Shown here: one piece after another, positions 1-9,612 of the stretch
Position numbering within the stretch: the first letter of the stretch is position 1
Layout of the letters: each line of letters starts with the position of its first letter
Source: Azorinus chamasolen
Taxonomy: Eukaryota > Mollusca > Bivalvia > Cardiida > Solecurtidae
Direction of reading: 5' to 3'
DNA length: 64,000 bases
Assembly: GCA_963576725.1 (NCBI GenBank)
Contig: OY755236.1
Coordinates: 63,276,636 to 63,340,635, forward strand
Notes under the pieces: model-generated
What the model saw: the letters and a program-made list of their open reading frames with translations, nothing else
Database searches by the model: none
Told to the model about the DNA's origin: nothing
Program-made: the position numbers and the translations under genes

Positions 1-2
1 CT

Positions 3-659
3 CAGTCAAGCATAAATATAAAAACATTCTGTTTTCAGAACTGCAGATCTCTGAGAAAACATATCCTTGATATTAGCAATGAGCATAACATGCTGCATTC
101 AGACATAATTGGGTTTGCAGAAACCAGATTGTCTTGCCCATTGCCTGATATCTACAAGATAACAGGTTTCAGACACTGCGCATCTTCATATGATCAGGCT
201 CCTCATGGGTTAGCTATTTATGTCAAGGAAAACCTCAATATCCAAAAATGTAATTGCTTCACATGCTCTGGTTTTGAATGTGCATTGCTAGGACTAGACA
301 GTGAAATAGTAATTGGATTTTGTTACTGCCCGCCAAAGTGTTCTAGTCTATCAAATTTTGTGGATTTCATTACAACCATCCGTGTGACTCTGGCAAGAGA
401 GTTCAGTACAGCAACCCTATCTAATAGACTTATTTTAATGGGTGACTTCAACTATGAGTATACACAGAATAGAGCTATTGCACAGCTTTTTCATAACAGC
501 CTGGGTTGTAAGCAGCTGGTAAACACTGTGACTACAGACTACAACAGTTGCTTAGATCATATTTATTGTAATTTGCCTGTAGACAGGCTCGGAAGATATG
601 GCACCTTGGAATCATACTTTTCTGATCATAAGCCTGTGTTTTTGGAATGTATACAATGA
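3..659 (+). CDS. EEP endonuclease domain, C-terminal part of a Helentron-like transposon protein (partial, open at left edge)
   Basis: The reading frame is open from base 3, so the methionine at 90 is probably internal; the frame stops with TGA at 657-659. The translation carries the endonuclease/exonuclease/phosphatase signature in order: a metal-binding Glu in 'GFAETR' (about 111-128), 'GDFN' at 441-452, 'LDH' at 552-560 and a terminal 'SDH' at 621-629. All catalytic positions look intact. In LINEs an EEP domain is followed by a reverse transcriptase. Here the protein ends directly after SDHKPV, the arrangement known from Helentron/Helitron2 proteins, where EEP follows Rep and PIF1-like helicase domains. 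Those upstream domains would lie left of the window. No intron is seen and a polyadenylation signal follows at 805. The Helentron assignment is inference; a host PIF1-EEP fusion or an EEP-only gene is possible. Confidence 0.8.
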   Translation, partial: QSSINIKTFCFQNCRSLRKHILDISNEHNMLHSDIIGFAETRLSCPLPDIYKITGFRHCASSYDQAPHGLAIYVKENLNIQKCNCFTCSGFECALLGLDSEIVIGFCYCPPKCSSLSNFVDFITTIRVTLAREFSTATLSNRLILMGDFNYEYTQNRAIAQLFHNSLGCKQLVNTVTTDYNSCLDHIYCNLPVDRLGRYGTLESYFSDHKPVFLECIQ

Positions 660-708
660 ATTGGTTGATCGTAAGCCTGTGTTTTTGGAATGTATACAAT
701 GAATGGGT
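624..708 (+). repeat. 43-bp tandem duplication across the EEP stop codon
   Basis: The segment that encodes the final SDHKPV motif and stop codon (624-666) is repeated almost exactly at 667-708, with one visible substitution (gatcat versus gatcgt). The second copy lies after the stop and is not translated. It is a recent local duplication of the element's 3' end. Confidence 0.8.
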
Positions 709-804
709 ATCTTTGATGTAGATATGTTTGCCAAAGTTTACAATTTATTACATTTGTAGTCTTCAGAAATGTATTGTACATGCATAACTAAATAGATTTA
801 TGTA

Positions 805-810
805 AATAAA
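805..810 (+). promoter_or_regulatory. Candidate polyadenylation signal for the EEP transcript
   Basis: A canonical AATAAA lies about 145 bases after the EEP stop codon, followed by a T/G-rich stretch (ctgttgttgt). It is the only obvious signal near that stop. Confidence 0.4.
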
Positions 811-1227
811 CTGTTGTTGTATAATTCATGGCTTGTCCTATTTGGACACAGTAACAACTGCCATTTATGATTTTAGCTCCTAGATAATTCCCATTCAGGC
901 ATGCAATTTTCATAAATCATGTAACCAGAGTTTATTTGTCTGGAGCTGAAGTACTGCACCACAAGACAAATAAAACTTACATTTTCATGATCTGCAACCA
1001 ATTCACAGAGATACTTTTTACAATTGCTTTGGCAAATAAAAGAATAATAGAAGAATAGACCTTGAACTACAAAGTTAGCCAACTGCTATGGCACAACATA
1101 AGCTAAAAGAGGCCTTAATAAATACAGTTCATACACAATGTCATGTCTTTTAACGCTTAGCACTGCATCTAAGAAGACTCAGATCAGGCAGCTCCCGTAC
1201 GAAATGCCATGTCAGAGTTGACCATAT

Positions 1228-2181
1228 ACCGTATAATGGGTAATTTTTACTGCTGTAAAAGTTTACGGTTTTGGGGTAAAAACACATGATTTGATTTTAT
1301 AAGATTTTTATTTTTACGAATCTATGAAGACACGTAAAAAATTAGCTCATCAAAAGTTTACATCATCAAAAATTCACAATAGTTTGGTTAATACAAAGTC
1401 AACTGTATGTTGCAGTTTGACGAGTGTTCACACCTACCACGGTAACTGTGCAGCAAACACATGTACCGGCTATCGCCATGGGCATCAAACAACATAATTA
1501 ACGTAATTGACTATGTTGTACTACATGTACACATTTACCCCAATGTTTGTTCTGGTCCAGTGTTCTGCCACTGCCGCAGAAATGAAGTTGGTAAATAAAA
1601 TATACGTTATGAGCGCCATAGCAATAGGGACGAAACTGATGCCGTAATGGTACCCCGCTTTATCTGACAAATTCAGTAAGTGACTGAAACCAGCTACAAT
1701 TTCGTAATCAATCGTAACTACTCGCCGTATTCCGTCAGAGTTCGGAATATAGGTCTTATTTCGATAGAAATAGCCGAGGTGTTCCGAGTGTTTCGTAATC
1801 AGTTAGTAACCATGCATCTGATTGGATGTCTGTCTCATCTCCCTTGTATGTTTCGATTTCGGCCCATAGAAACGTTTGTCAGATAATGTGTTGTTTCTTC
1901 ATATTTTGTGTTGATGCTGATAGCCTATTACCCAATGCACTGAAACACCTGTACACTACATGCATAGGTATTGACAATAACACGTCGCGCTAGTGTATCG
2001 GAAGAATAGGGTGACTTTGATAAGATTACCATGCTTGCGGTTAAATTCAAATGCTAGATACTAGATCCTTTTACCGGAGTTTACGCGGCGAAAATATATG
2101 AGGAACATTTTTACGAAAATGACTTTGGTCGCAAAAATAAGTAAAAATTAGCAGCAGGTAAAAATAACCTGTTATACGGTA
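1228..2181. mobile_element. Non-autonomous DNA transposon with ~40-bp imperfect terminal inverted repeats
   Basis: The left end (accgtataatgggtaattt, from 1228) and the reverse complement of the right end (accgtataacaggttattt, ending about 2181) match over roughly 40 bases with a few mismatches. The ~950-bp interior is somewhat richer in CpG than its surroundings and has no convincing protein. The flanks both contain catat/acatat-like sequence, but I cannot define a clean target-site duplication. It lies upstream of the first OB-fold exon, so any 5' untranslated exon of that gene would have to be outside it or within it. Confidence 0.6.
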
Positions 2182-2231
2182 CATATTGAAATTTCATCTA
2201 TAGTTTAAATTCTATACTATGGCATGATGGG

Positions 2232-2474
2232 TTAACCCTTTCCCTCATCTACATGTTTTTGGACATTTGCAAACAGCATAGACCCTGATCAGATGTCTCC
2301 GATAGAAGGTATCTGATCAGGGTCTGCTCTGTTTACTAATGGTTATATCTCTTTCTTAAGTTTCAAAAATGGCTTCTATGTCATCTTCCATATTTCATTG
2401 TAACTATATTGTCTATTAATATTCTGTATTCGGTATTGAAATTTGGAATAAACAGAGAACAGGGGAAAGGTTAG
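2232..2474. mobile_element. Family A MITE (TTAA, piggyBac-like ends)
   Basis: It starts with TTAACCCTTTCCCTCAT and ends with ACAGGGGAAAGGTTAG, so the ends are inverted CCC...GGG repeats with TTAA-type flanks. The centre is the hairpin gaccctgatcagatgtctc/gatcagggtc at 2281-2322. It ends about 190 bases before the OB-fold exon acceptor. Confidence 0.8.
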
Positions 2475-2666
2475 GTTTTGCAATGATTTCAGAGTTACAA
2501 GATGTGGAACTTTATTTTATTCCATTAACTTATTCACTCAAGTACGTTATTTCATAGAGGCTGAATCAAAAATGAGTATATACATGTAAGGTAATGGGTT
2601 ATCAATATACCATGCATCATATTTTAAATAACAGATCTTAAAAAACAATGTTCTTTACTGTTGCAG

Positions 2667-3071
2667 ATGAGCATACAGAACATTTTGACAAAAGGAGGTG
2701 GCCCTTATGGCCAGTCCATAAGGGCCAGGGTTTGTGCCTCAGCAAACCCTGTTTCCTACACTGGGCCAGATGGCTCAAGCAAACAAGCCCTGACCGTAGC
2801 CATTTGTGACGGGGAGACGTCGATCAGACTGGTATGCTATGATCCATCAAAATTCCCTAGGTTGAAGATTGACAATGTTGTCATGCTAAGGGAAGTTATC
2901 GTTAAGACGGACGAACACCCCACCTACTTGGTGGCTACAAGAGCCACAAAGGTATTCTTAGCTGGTGGGATTGACGTCAACGATGCTCAACGCAAAGCCT
3001 GCGAGACAATTGTTCACCCACCAGCTGCTCCTGTCGTGACTTTGAATAAATCTACCCCAAAAAAAGCATGA
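2667..3071 (+). CDS. OB-fold (RPA70-like) nucleic-acid-binding protein, first visible exon
   Basis: The exon follows a good acceptor (ttctttactgttgcag, ending 2666). ATG at 2667 may be the start, after a 5' UTR intron, or an internal Met. The first ~95 residues look like one OB fold: a 'SIRARVCASANPV' strand, 'LTVAICDGETSIRLVCYD', then 'NVVMLREVIVK'. A linker (GGIDVNDAQRKACETIVHPP) of the type that joins OB domains follows, so the frame up to 3068 is probably coding. Two 3' boundaries are possible. A GT donor at 2952 (ACAAAG|GTATTC, phase 0) would remove the linker. A non-canonical GC donor near 3065 (AAAAAAA|GCATGA) would keep it and join in phase to 8195. A TGA at 3069 stops the unspliced frame. 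The likely role is single-stranded nucleic-acid binding, inferred from the fold only. Confidence 0.65.
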   Translation: MSIQNILTKGGGPYGQSIRARVCASANPVSYTGPDGSSKQALTVAICDGETSIRLVCYDPSKFPRLKIDNVVMLREVIVKTDEHPTYLVATRATKVFLAGGIDVNDAQRKACETIVHPPAAPVVTLNKSTPKKA

Positions 3072-3091
3072 ACTAGAGAAACAGATTTTTT

Positions 3092-3482
3092 ATTGCCCCC
3101 ATTGACGATAGTCAGGGGGCATATTGTTTTTGCCCTGTCTGCCTGTTTGTCCATTTGTCTGTCAGCAACTTCAACATTGGTCATAACTTTTGAGCCAGTA
3201 CAGATAGAGACTTGATATTTGGCATGCATATGTATCTCATAAAGCCGCACATTTTGAGGGGTGACATGTCAAGGTCATCCTTCAAGGTCAGAGGTCAAAT
3301 ATATGGGTCAAATCACCGACTTTAACATTGGCCATAACTTTTTGACCAGTAGAGACTTGATATTTGGCATGCTTGTGTATCTCATGAGGCTGCACATTTT
3401 GAGGGGTGACATGTCAAGGTCATCCTTCAAGGTCAGAGGTCAAATATATGAGGGGGCATAGTGTTTCACAAACACATCTTGT
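3092..3482. repeat. GCCCCC/AGGTCA tandem-unit repeat element (family K), intron 1
   Basis: It begins with a short hairpin (tgcccccattgacgatag / tcagggggca) and ends 'agggggcatagtgtttcac...cacatcttgtt', the same 3' end as the larger copy near 18543-18576. The body has two ~140-bp units ('taacattggccataactttt', 'acttgatatttggcatgc', 'gaggggtgacatgtcaagg'). Each unit ends in AGGTCAGAGGTCA at 3285-3297 and 3430-3442, a direct repeat of AGGTCA spaced by one base. It lies in the OB-fold gene's intron or just past an alternative stop. Confidence 0.7.
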
Positions 3483-3620
3483 TTTTTAGAATTTTGTAGT
3501 TTGGAACCATTGTGATAAACAGAGCATTTGCAACTATAGGAGCAAATGCCACATTTATCAAAATGGTTTCAACAGGCGACTTATACAGAGGAATAGAAAG
3601 GCATATTTATGGAGGAAAAG
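3483..3620. mobile_element. Family D MITE remnant
   Basis: It contains 'agaattttgtagtttggaac', 'gataaacagagcatttgc' and the mirrored 'gagcaaatgc...atttatca', matching the arms and hairpin of family D. The CCATTCCCTCAT ends are lost. It directly abuts the family K repeat. Confidence 0.55.
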
Positions 3621-4809
3621 GTTAAATAAACCTACATGTTAAATGAATAGCTTATGAGATGTATTTAAATCATGTGATCTTACTCTGCTGGCATGTTTTG
3701 AAGGAAGACGTCCAGATATCGGTGTCATCATTGGCCTTGTAGTTGTCATGGAAAGCTTAAATCTTGGCTGTGGCCTTTATGTAATAAAGAAGTATTTCAT
3801 ATCTGACCAAGGGTCATAACTCTAAGAATAAGACTGTATGACATATTATGCCGATTTACTGCCGTATTAATATACAGATGAGCATTTGTGACTGCATGTC
3901 TCTATATAATGCAAAAATTTATAAATACATGAAAGTTGATTATGAACAGTTTTGAGGATATTAATTTATTTAATATAGAGCATTAACCCTTTCCTACATT
4001 ATTAGTCATGTAAAATTGATGATGTCATAAATATTAGTTAAATGAATTTGTTATAGGTCTTGCACACATAAATGTTTAGTCATGTCATATCTCTATAACA
4101 CAAGCAAATAGCAGTCCCTGATGAGATGCCACCTACAGGAGCCGTCTGATCTGGGTCTTTACTGTTTTCAGAGGCATAGAGAAGCGTATTTGTGGTGTAA
4201 AAGTATAAATGGTGTAATAAAAATATTTAACATTAGTAAATAATTTCTGATTATTTATAGGTCTAAGGAATAACTTTGTAAACATTGCATCACTAACAGA
4301 GCAGTTTATGTTGTGGCATTTTGATTTGCTACTGAAGTATATCCAGCAGGGACTCAATAATATGTAGGACAGGCTAGATTAAAATCTTACTTGATATGCA
4401 ATATCCCTGAAAGGTTGCAATTTACTAGTTTTCAGCTGGATTATGCAAAGCTAGTTTAAATTTCAGCTCCAGTTTGATCTAAATACAGCTTGCGCAGTAT
4501 TATTTACAACCACAGATGCATATTAGCTTCCAACTTCTGAGGTACACCTTACATTTTCCCCACTGCAGCAAATGCTCTTCAGCAGCTAGCCTGCATAGAA
4601 AATTGTGCACAGAACTAGTTTAATTATGCATCAATTATTAATTTAGTACATTTTAAAATCCATTCTAATTAAGCAAGCCTGAGCTACGATATGCTATGGA
4701 TACGCTGTTGTGATCCTTCGGTGTCAGTTTTGCTGTCAGTTGTGAACATCATTAGTGCCTACACTCTAGTGGCCACAACTTGCTTACAGTTATATTAAAT
4801 TATTATCTC
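3621..4809. other. Intron 1 filler with decayed MITE fragments
   Basis: AT-rich sequence with no coding signal. One recognisable piece, about 4107-4200, holds 'ggagccgtctgatctgggtc' and 'agaagcgtatttgtgg' from the A' family. The remainder shows nothing I can name. Confidence 0.5.
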
Positions 4810-5059
4810 TTAACTCTTTCCCTCATATAAACGTGTTTTCACGCATTTGCAAACAGAGAAGACCCAGATCAGACGGCTCCTAGAGGAGCCGTCTGATCAG
4901 GGTCTGCTCTGTTTGCTAATAGAATTTGATAGATCTGTGTCTTTGCTTTCTAAAATGTCTACATTGTTCCATCTTCCATATTTCTTTATAACTATTTTGC
5001 CCATGAATATTCAGTAGGTATTGAAATTTGAGAAAAACATAGAACAGGGAAAGGGTTAA
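4810..5059 (+). mobile_element. Family A MITE, complete 250-bp copy (TTAA)
   Basis: It runs from TTAACTCTTTCCCTCATA to ACAGGGAAAGGGTTAA with TTAA at both ends. The hairpin 4861-4910 has the shared tip gctcctagaggagc at 4876-4889. The two arms differ at one fixed place: CCCAGATCAG on the left against CCCTGATCAG on the reverse complement of the right. 'gaatattcagtaggtattga' lies between hairpin and right end, as in other A copies. It serves as the reference copy for the family here. Confidence 0.9.
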
Positions 5060-5085
5060 AGTGCTTGGCACAACAAGTGGGCTCC

Positions 5086-5795
5086 CTAACCCATTCCCCC
5101 ATAGTCTCAAACCTCTTTGGACAGGTTTTATTAAAAGGAACATTAGCAAAAAGGTTTATTTCAGGATTGTGGTTTTGAATCGATTCTGATAAACAAAGCA
5201 TTTGCCCCTATGGACCAAATGCTCTATTCATTATGCCCCCGTTGACGATAGTCAGGGGGCATTATGTTTTACACATGTCCGTCTGTCTGTCTGTCTGTGT
5301 GTCACGCTTTTAGGTGCAGTTGGTTGTCAGTGTTTCAAGTGTTATAAGTCAGTAATTTCTACACTTATACACATGAAACTTCACATACACATCAATTACC
5401 ATCTGTGCTATCATTTGGCATCCCACACATGCTGCCCGCAAGCCCAAGGTCGAGGTCAAATGACTTGGAAATTTTACGTGCAGTTGGTTGTCACATTTAC
5501 ATGCAGTTTTTTGTCACAGTTTTTTCATTGTCTTATATCTCCCTAACCACTGTACTTATTGCCATGGAATTGCATATACATATTAAACACAATCCATACT
5601 TTGATTGCACACCCAGCCCATGCTGCCCACAAGCCCAAGGTCAATGTCAAATGACTTGGAAGTTTTACGTGCAGCTAGGCAAGCACCTACACGGGGCATC
5701 ACTGTGTCTTACAGGCACAATTTTCTAGTTACAATGGTTTTAAACAATAACTTTTACAAGGGCGTTGATAGGCGTCAATATGAGGGAATGGGTTA
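5086..5795. mobile_element. Family D MITE split by a family K repeat
   Basis: The left half (ctaacccattcccccatag, with 'aaagcatttgcccctatgg') starts at 5086. Its right end (gtcaatatgagggaatgggttaa) appears only at 5772-5795. Between them, from about 5233 to 5735, is a GCCCCC-ended repeat. Outer ends and hairpin tip match family D. Confidence 0.65.
5233..5735. repeat. GCCCCC-ended repeat inserted in a family D MITE
   Basis: It starts with the same tatgcccccgttgacgatag...tcagggggca hairpin as 3092. It then has two related ~200-bp units containing 'gcccaaggtc' and 'aaatgacttggaa' with 'ttttacgtgcag'. A short CTGT run sits at 5280-5297. Open frames through it are by-products of the repeat. Confidence 0.6.
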
Positions 5796-6469
5796 AACAG
5801 CCCTCTGATCAGGGTCTGTTCTGTTGGCATTCAGATCACCAATGAACTAACTTATTAATTTACATATGAAAAATCTTAAAACTAATGTCATAGCATATTA
5901 TAATTCATTCTGGGCAGAATCTTGTACCAAAATTCAGAACTGTTACCCTATCTCATAGAACTGCCTTTTAATGCATCTGCATTTGAACAGAGTAGACCCA
6001 GATTAGGAAGCTCCATAAATAGATGTCTGATCAGAGTTTACACTGTTTGCTTATAACTTCCAGCTCAGAGACGACACTTATGGAATAACCACCAAATAAT
6101 ATGTTCTGAATAACAGAATGAAAAATTATTTTAAGATTTCTCTATATTGGGAGAAGTCTTGCATGAATATTAAACAGGGAATAACTTCTTATTAATACCA
6201 GTCAGAGTAAATCCTTGGAATTTGATTGGTCAGTTTGCCAAAAACTGCCGGGGTGTACCTCAGGCTTCCTCAGATATTTCAGAATTCAAATTGGACACGT
6301 GGCGTTTATTTGTTTTGTTTTTGTTTTTAGCGTTTATTCGAAATTTCATCATCCTTACTCTATTAAATCTGCACAGATTACAACCAAATAATCAAAAATA
6401 AATGTATAAAATTGTTCCTGATATGTTCCTCACTTTGACACTATCAACTTCTCAGTACAACGTGTAATC
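5796..6469. other. Intron 1 filler with A'-type hairpin fragments
   Basis: Pieces such as 'ccctctgatcagggtctgtt' (about 5800) and 'gatgtctgatcagag' (about 6023-6037) are half-hairpins of the A/A' type. The remaining bases are AT-rich with no coding signal. Confidence 0.45.
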
Positions 6470-7770
6470 GTTTAAACTCGAACGTTTACGTACGAAAGAC
6501 CGGCGGTGACATTTCCATTTCAAGCTTTCATACAAAGCAATTCATGATTTCACGATTTCACAATTTCACAATTTCACGATTTCACGATTTCACTTCAAAA
6601 TTTCACGATTTCACGATTTCACAATTTCACGATTTCACTTCAAAATTTCATGATTTCACGATTTCATGATTTCACAATTTCACGATTTCACTTCAAAATT
6701 TCACGATTTCACAATTTCACGATTTCACAATTTCACGATTTCACTTCAAAATTTCACAATTTCACGATTTCACAATTTCACTATTTCACAATTTCACAAT
6801 TTCACGATTTCACAATTTCACGATTTCACGATTTCTCTTCAAAATTTCACAATTTCACGATTTCACAATTTCACAATTTCACGATTTCACGATTTCTCTT
6901 CAAAATTTCACGATTTCACAATTTCACGATTTCACAATTTCACGATTTCACGATTTCACTTCAAAATTTCACGATTTCACAATTTCACGATTTCACAATT
7001 TCATGATTTCACAATTTCACGATTTCATGATTTCATTTAGTCCATTTGAATTGTTATGACGTCATCAAAACGCACATGTTGAAGTAAAAGCCACGATGAA
7101 AGAAACGGCGGAAAACTATGACGATCTTCCCTTCCAGAACTGTAGGGCCGAGGGCCTTCATATTTTGCATGTAGCTTGTCCTCAGGTCCACCATCAATAT
7201 TATTTAACCCTTTCCTGCATGAATATTCATGCATGAGAATTGCCAATCATGTGTTTATTGTGTTAAATCATTGTCTTATGTTTGTATTACACTGTACTGG
7301 AGGAGAATTTAATTAATAATAAACTGTAAGAAATAATGACATCATGGATTTTAAATAAGATTAAATCCTATAGGAGTCGTCTGAGCTGGGTCTAGCCTGT
7401 TTGCAAAGGCGTAGAAAGGTGTATTTATGGATTTCAAATTGCCATCCTGATTTCAAGGGCGAGAGCCACTCTGTTGCCTTAATTACGTCAGCGTGCCACG
7501 TGGCTAAAAGATTCTACATGAGGTTGAAATTGCGAAATCGAGAAATTGTGAAGTCGTGAAATCTTGAAATTGTGAAATCGTGAAATCGTGAAATTTTGAA
7601 ATTTTGAAGTGAAATCGTGAAATCGTGAAATCGTGAAATCGTGAAATCGTGAAATCATGAAATCATGAAATCATGAAATTGTGAAATCGTGAAATCATGA
7701 ATTCTATTGTGTGAAATCTTGAAGTGGAAATGTCACCGCCGGTCTTTCGTATTTACGAGTGAAGTTTGAC
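6470..7770. mobile_element. Foldback element with opposed ATTTCACR satellite arms (intron 1)
   Basis: The outer ends are inverted: 'gaaagaccggcggtgacat' at about 6494 reappears reverse-complemented at about 7732-7750. Just inside, the left arm (6541-7036) is ~8-bp repeats of atttcacg/atttcaca. The right arm (about 7528-7705) is the same repeat in reverse complement (gaaatcgt). The ~490-bp spacer contains an A' MITE. The whole could fold into a very long hairpin. Open frames across the arms reflect the repeat and are not genes. Confidence 0.75.
7204..7430. mobile_element. Family A' MITE within the foldback spacer
   Basis: It starts TTAACCCTTTCCTGCATGA with the diagnostic gaatattcatg. It contains a degraded hairpin (aatcctataggagtcgtctg ... 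ctgggtctagcctgtttgc) and the distal 'gcgtagaaaggtgtattt'. The right GGGTTAA end is lost. Confidence 0.6.
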
Positions 7771-7941
7771 TGATTCTTTCGGAATTACTCTGAGGCGACG
7801 TCGTATTTGCTCTGTGATGACATTATGTTTTCCTTGTCATGTCGTCATAGAATTAGAGATCTAATGTAAGCGAACATAAGAGTTGTTCATTTTTAAATTA
7901 GGTTAATCGGATCTTTGACTGGTAATAAATTCGTTACACGT

Positions 7942-8059
7942 AATTTGGCAGGGTGTACGGGCTGGTATGACCGGGTTAGATCACGTATTTCCTTCGGCTA
8001 ACACCTGAGGAAAAACGGGATCTAACTCGGTCAGACCAGCCCGTACACCCTGCCAAATT
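7942..8059. repeat. 118-bp long-stem palindrome before OB exon 2
   Basis: The left arm (atttggcagggtgtacgggc...) and the right arm (gcccgtacaccctgccaaat) are near-perfect complements over about 50 bases. The spacer is short (tcggctaacacctg). It ends about 135 bases before the exon 2 acceptor. It has no TTAA or TA ends that I can see, so the family is unknown. Confidence 0.75.
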
Positions 8060-8194
8060 TCCTTGTAACTAATACTAGCAAGTGAACATCCATGGGCAAG
8101 ACGTACCTATTGCATCAGTTATTATCATCTGCCGGGTTATAACCCTTTGATTTTTCTCTAGCCATACATCATGTATTTTGTCCATGCATTTCAG

Positions 8195-8413
8195 GAAGAG
8201 CAGGTCAGAACAATTTCGACCAGGGCGGGCAACAATGTCCAGTTGAAAAATATTGTTGTACATGATGGAACTGCACAGGCACAGGTGTCACTCTGGCGCG
8301 AGAATACACAAGTTGACTGTCACACAGATAACAACATAGAAATTACAGATGTAACTGTTAATTTCTACCAGAACCAGACATCACTGTCCACAACAGGCAC
8401 TACGACCATAAAG
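8195..8413 (+). CDS. OB-fold (RPA70-like) protein, middle exon
   Basis: The acceptor is tttcag ending 8194 and the donor is ATAAAG|GTTTGA at 8414, giving 73 codons in phase 0. The encoded stretch 'VRTISTRAGNNVQLKNIVVHDGT' followed by 'QVSLWRE' closely follows the pattern of RPA70 DNA-binding OB folds (polar strand, D-G/T turn, then 'sLW'). It ends with a second strand pair ('NIEITDVTVNFYQN', 'TSLSTTGTTTIK'). This is the most diagnostic exon of the gene. The first strand of this OB fold is not obvious, so a small missing exon in the preceding intron is possible. Confidence 0.75.
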
Positions 8414-8884
8414 GTTTGATATATTTCTTTGATACATAAAAACCCCTTAACATCTCTAACATTAGTAGAGCTTTATAACCAAACACCTAACAATATTGCT
8501 TTGTAACCCTTTTTATGAATATGTATTTATGCAGATATCTATGCATACATGTATGTCTGTATGTATGGTATGAACGTTTGTCCTGCATTTTGTCCAGAAA
8601 GCCATATCAGAAAGAGGCAGACTTGAAATTTATGGACAGTACTTGTGCACCTTGGTATTTACATAGCACCACATCTAACACATGCAGAGTTACAGACCTG
8701 GATTTTTATGCGGAAAAAATTAGAATTTAAAGTTTTTTCACACACAACTTTAACACTATTACTATTACATTGATATTCGGTGAAATTTACTAAGCTGCAT
8801 ATACAGTAAAATCTCTCTATAATGACCGCTAAATTACATCAAGTTTTTTCAGTTAAAGGCAGGTGGATGCTTAAAGCAAGGTTC

Positions 8885-9580
8885 CAGACCTGTTTACTGC
8901 TACGTTTTGGCCGTAGTTTCTACCTTTTGGCATGGAAAACTAAGCACTACCATTTAAGAACGAAATTGCTACGGATCTGTTCAATTGGGATTTTTCCTCT
9001 CTTTTTGCACTTTTCCGATATTGAAGTACCTTTCCGCTCAGTAAAAGTTATTTGAACACTCTATCATTAATCAATTTATTGTGAAAATGTCGGCAAATAA
9101 TCTTTTTCGGCATTAAAAAGCGTCCTGGGTTACCTGTGACGTAGATATAGGATGTAGTTAATATTATCCAATCAGCGAGCAGCTTTCCTGTTTCTCCTTA
9201 TGGGATGCTGCAAAGCACATGGCGACTAACAGCGGCGGAAAAAATTGAACCATTAATATTTCAATAAAATAATGATATTATAGGATGCACTCGATGAACA
9301 TAATCATGCCAGAAAGTGTAATCAAGATTGGATTTAGCAGTATTCATGGATCAGAGAGTGTAAGGATAATAAGTACAAAACACTCTGCTCGCTATATGTA
9401 AGAAAGCCGTTGAAAGTGAAAGTTGTGTAAAATGGGCGAACTCGGTCGCAGTAAGTCACACGCGAAAGGTCAGCGATTCCAAAAATACCGGGAACAGATA
9501 AAGTCAATAACTGGTATGGCAAACTTTTTTTCAAGTTACCCCAATCAGGCCCGAACCCAGGTGGGGGGCTAGGGGGCCCG

Positions 9581-9612
<32 letters not shown>

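Noticed and set aside
5202..5796. Overlapping frames of 60-114 residues
   Set aside because: They lie in the GCCCCC-ended repeat and its CTGT run, with no protein-like features.
6650..7040. Phe/His/Ser-rich frames of about 120 residues
   Set aside because: They are the ATTTCACR satellite read in different frames.
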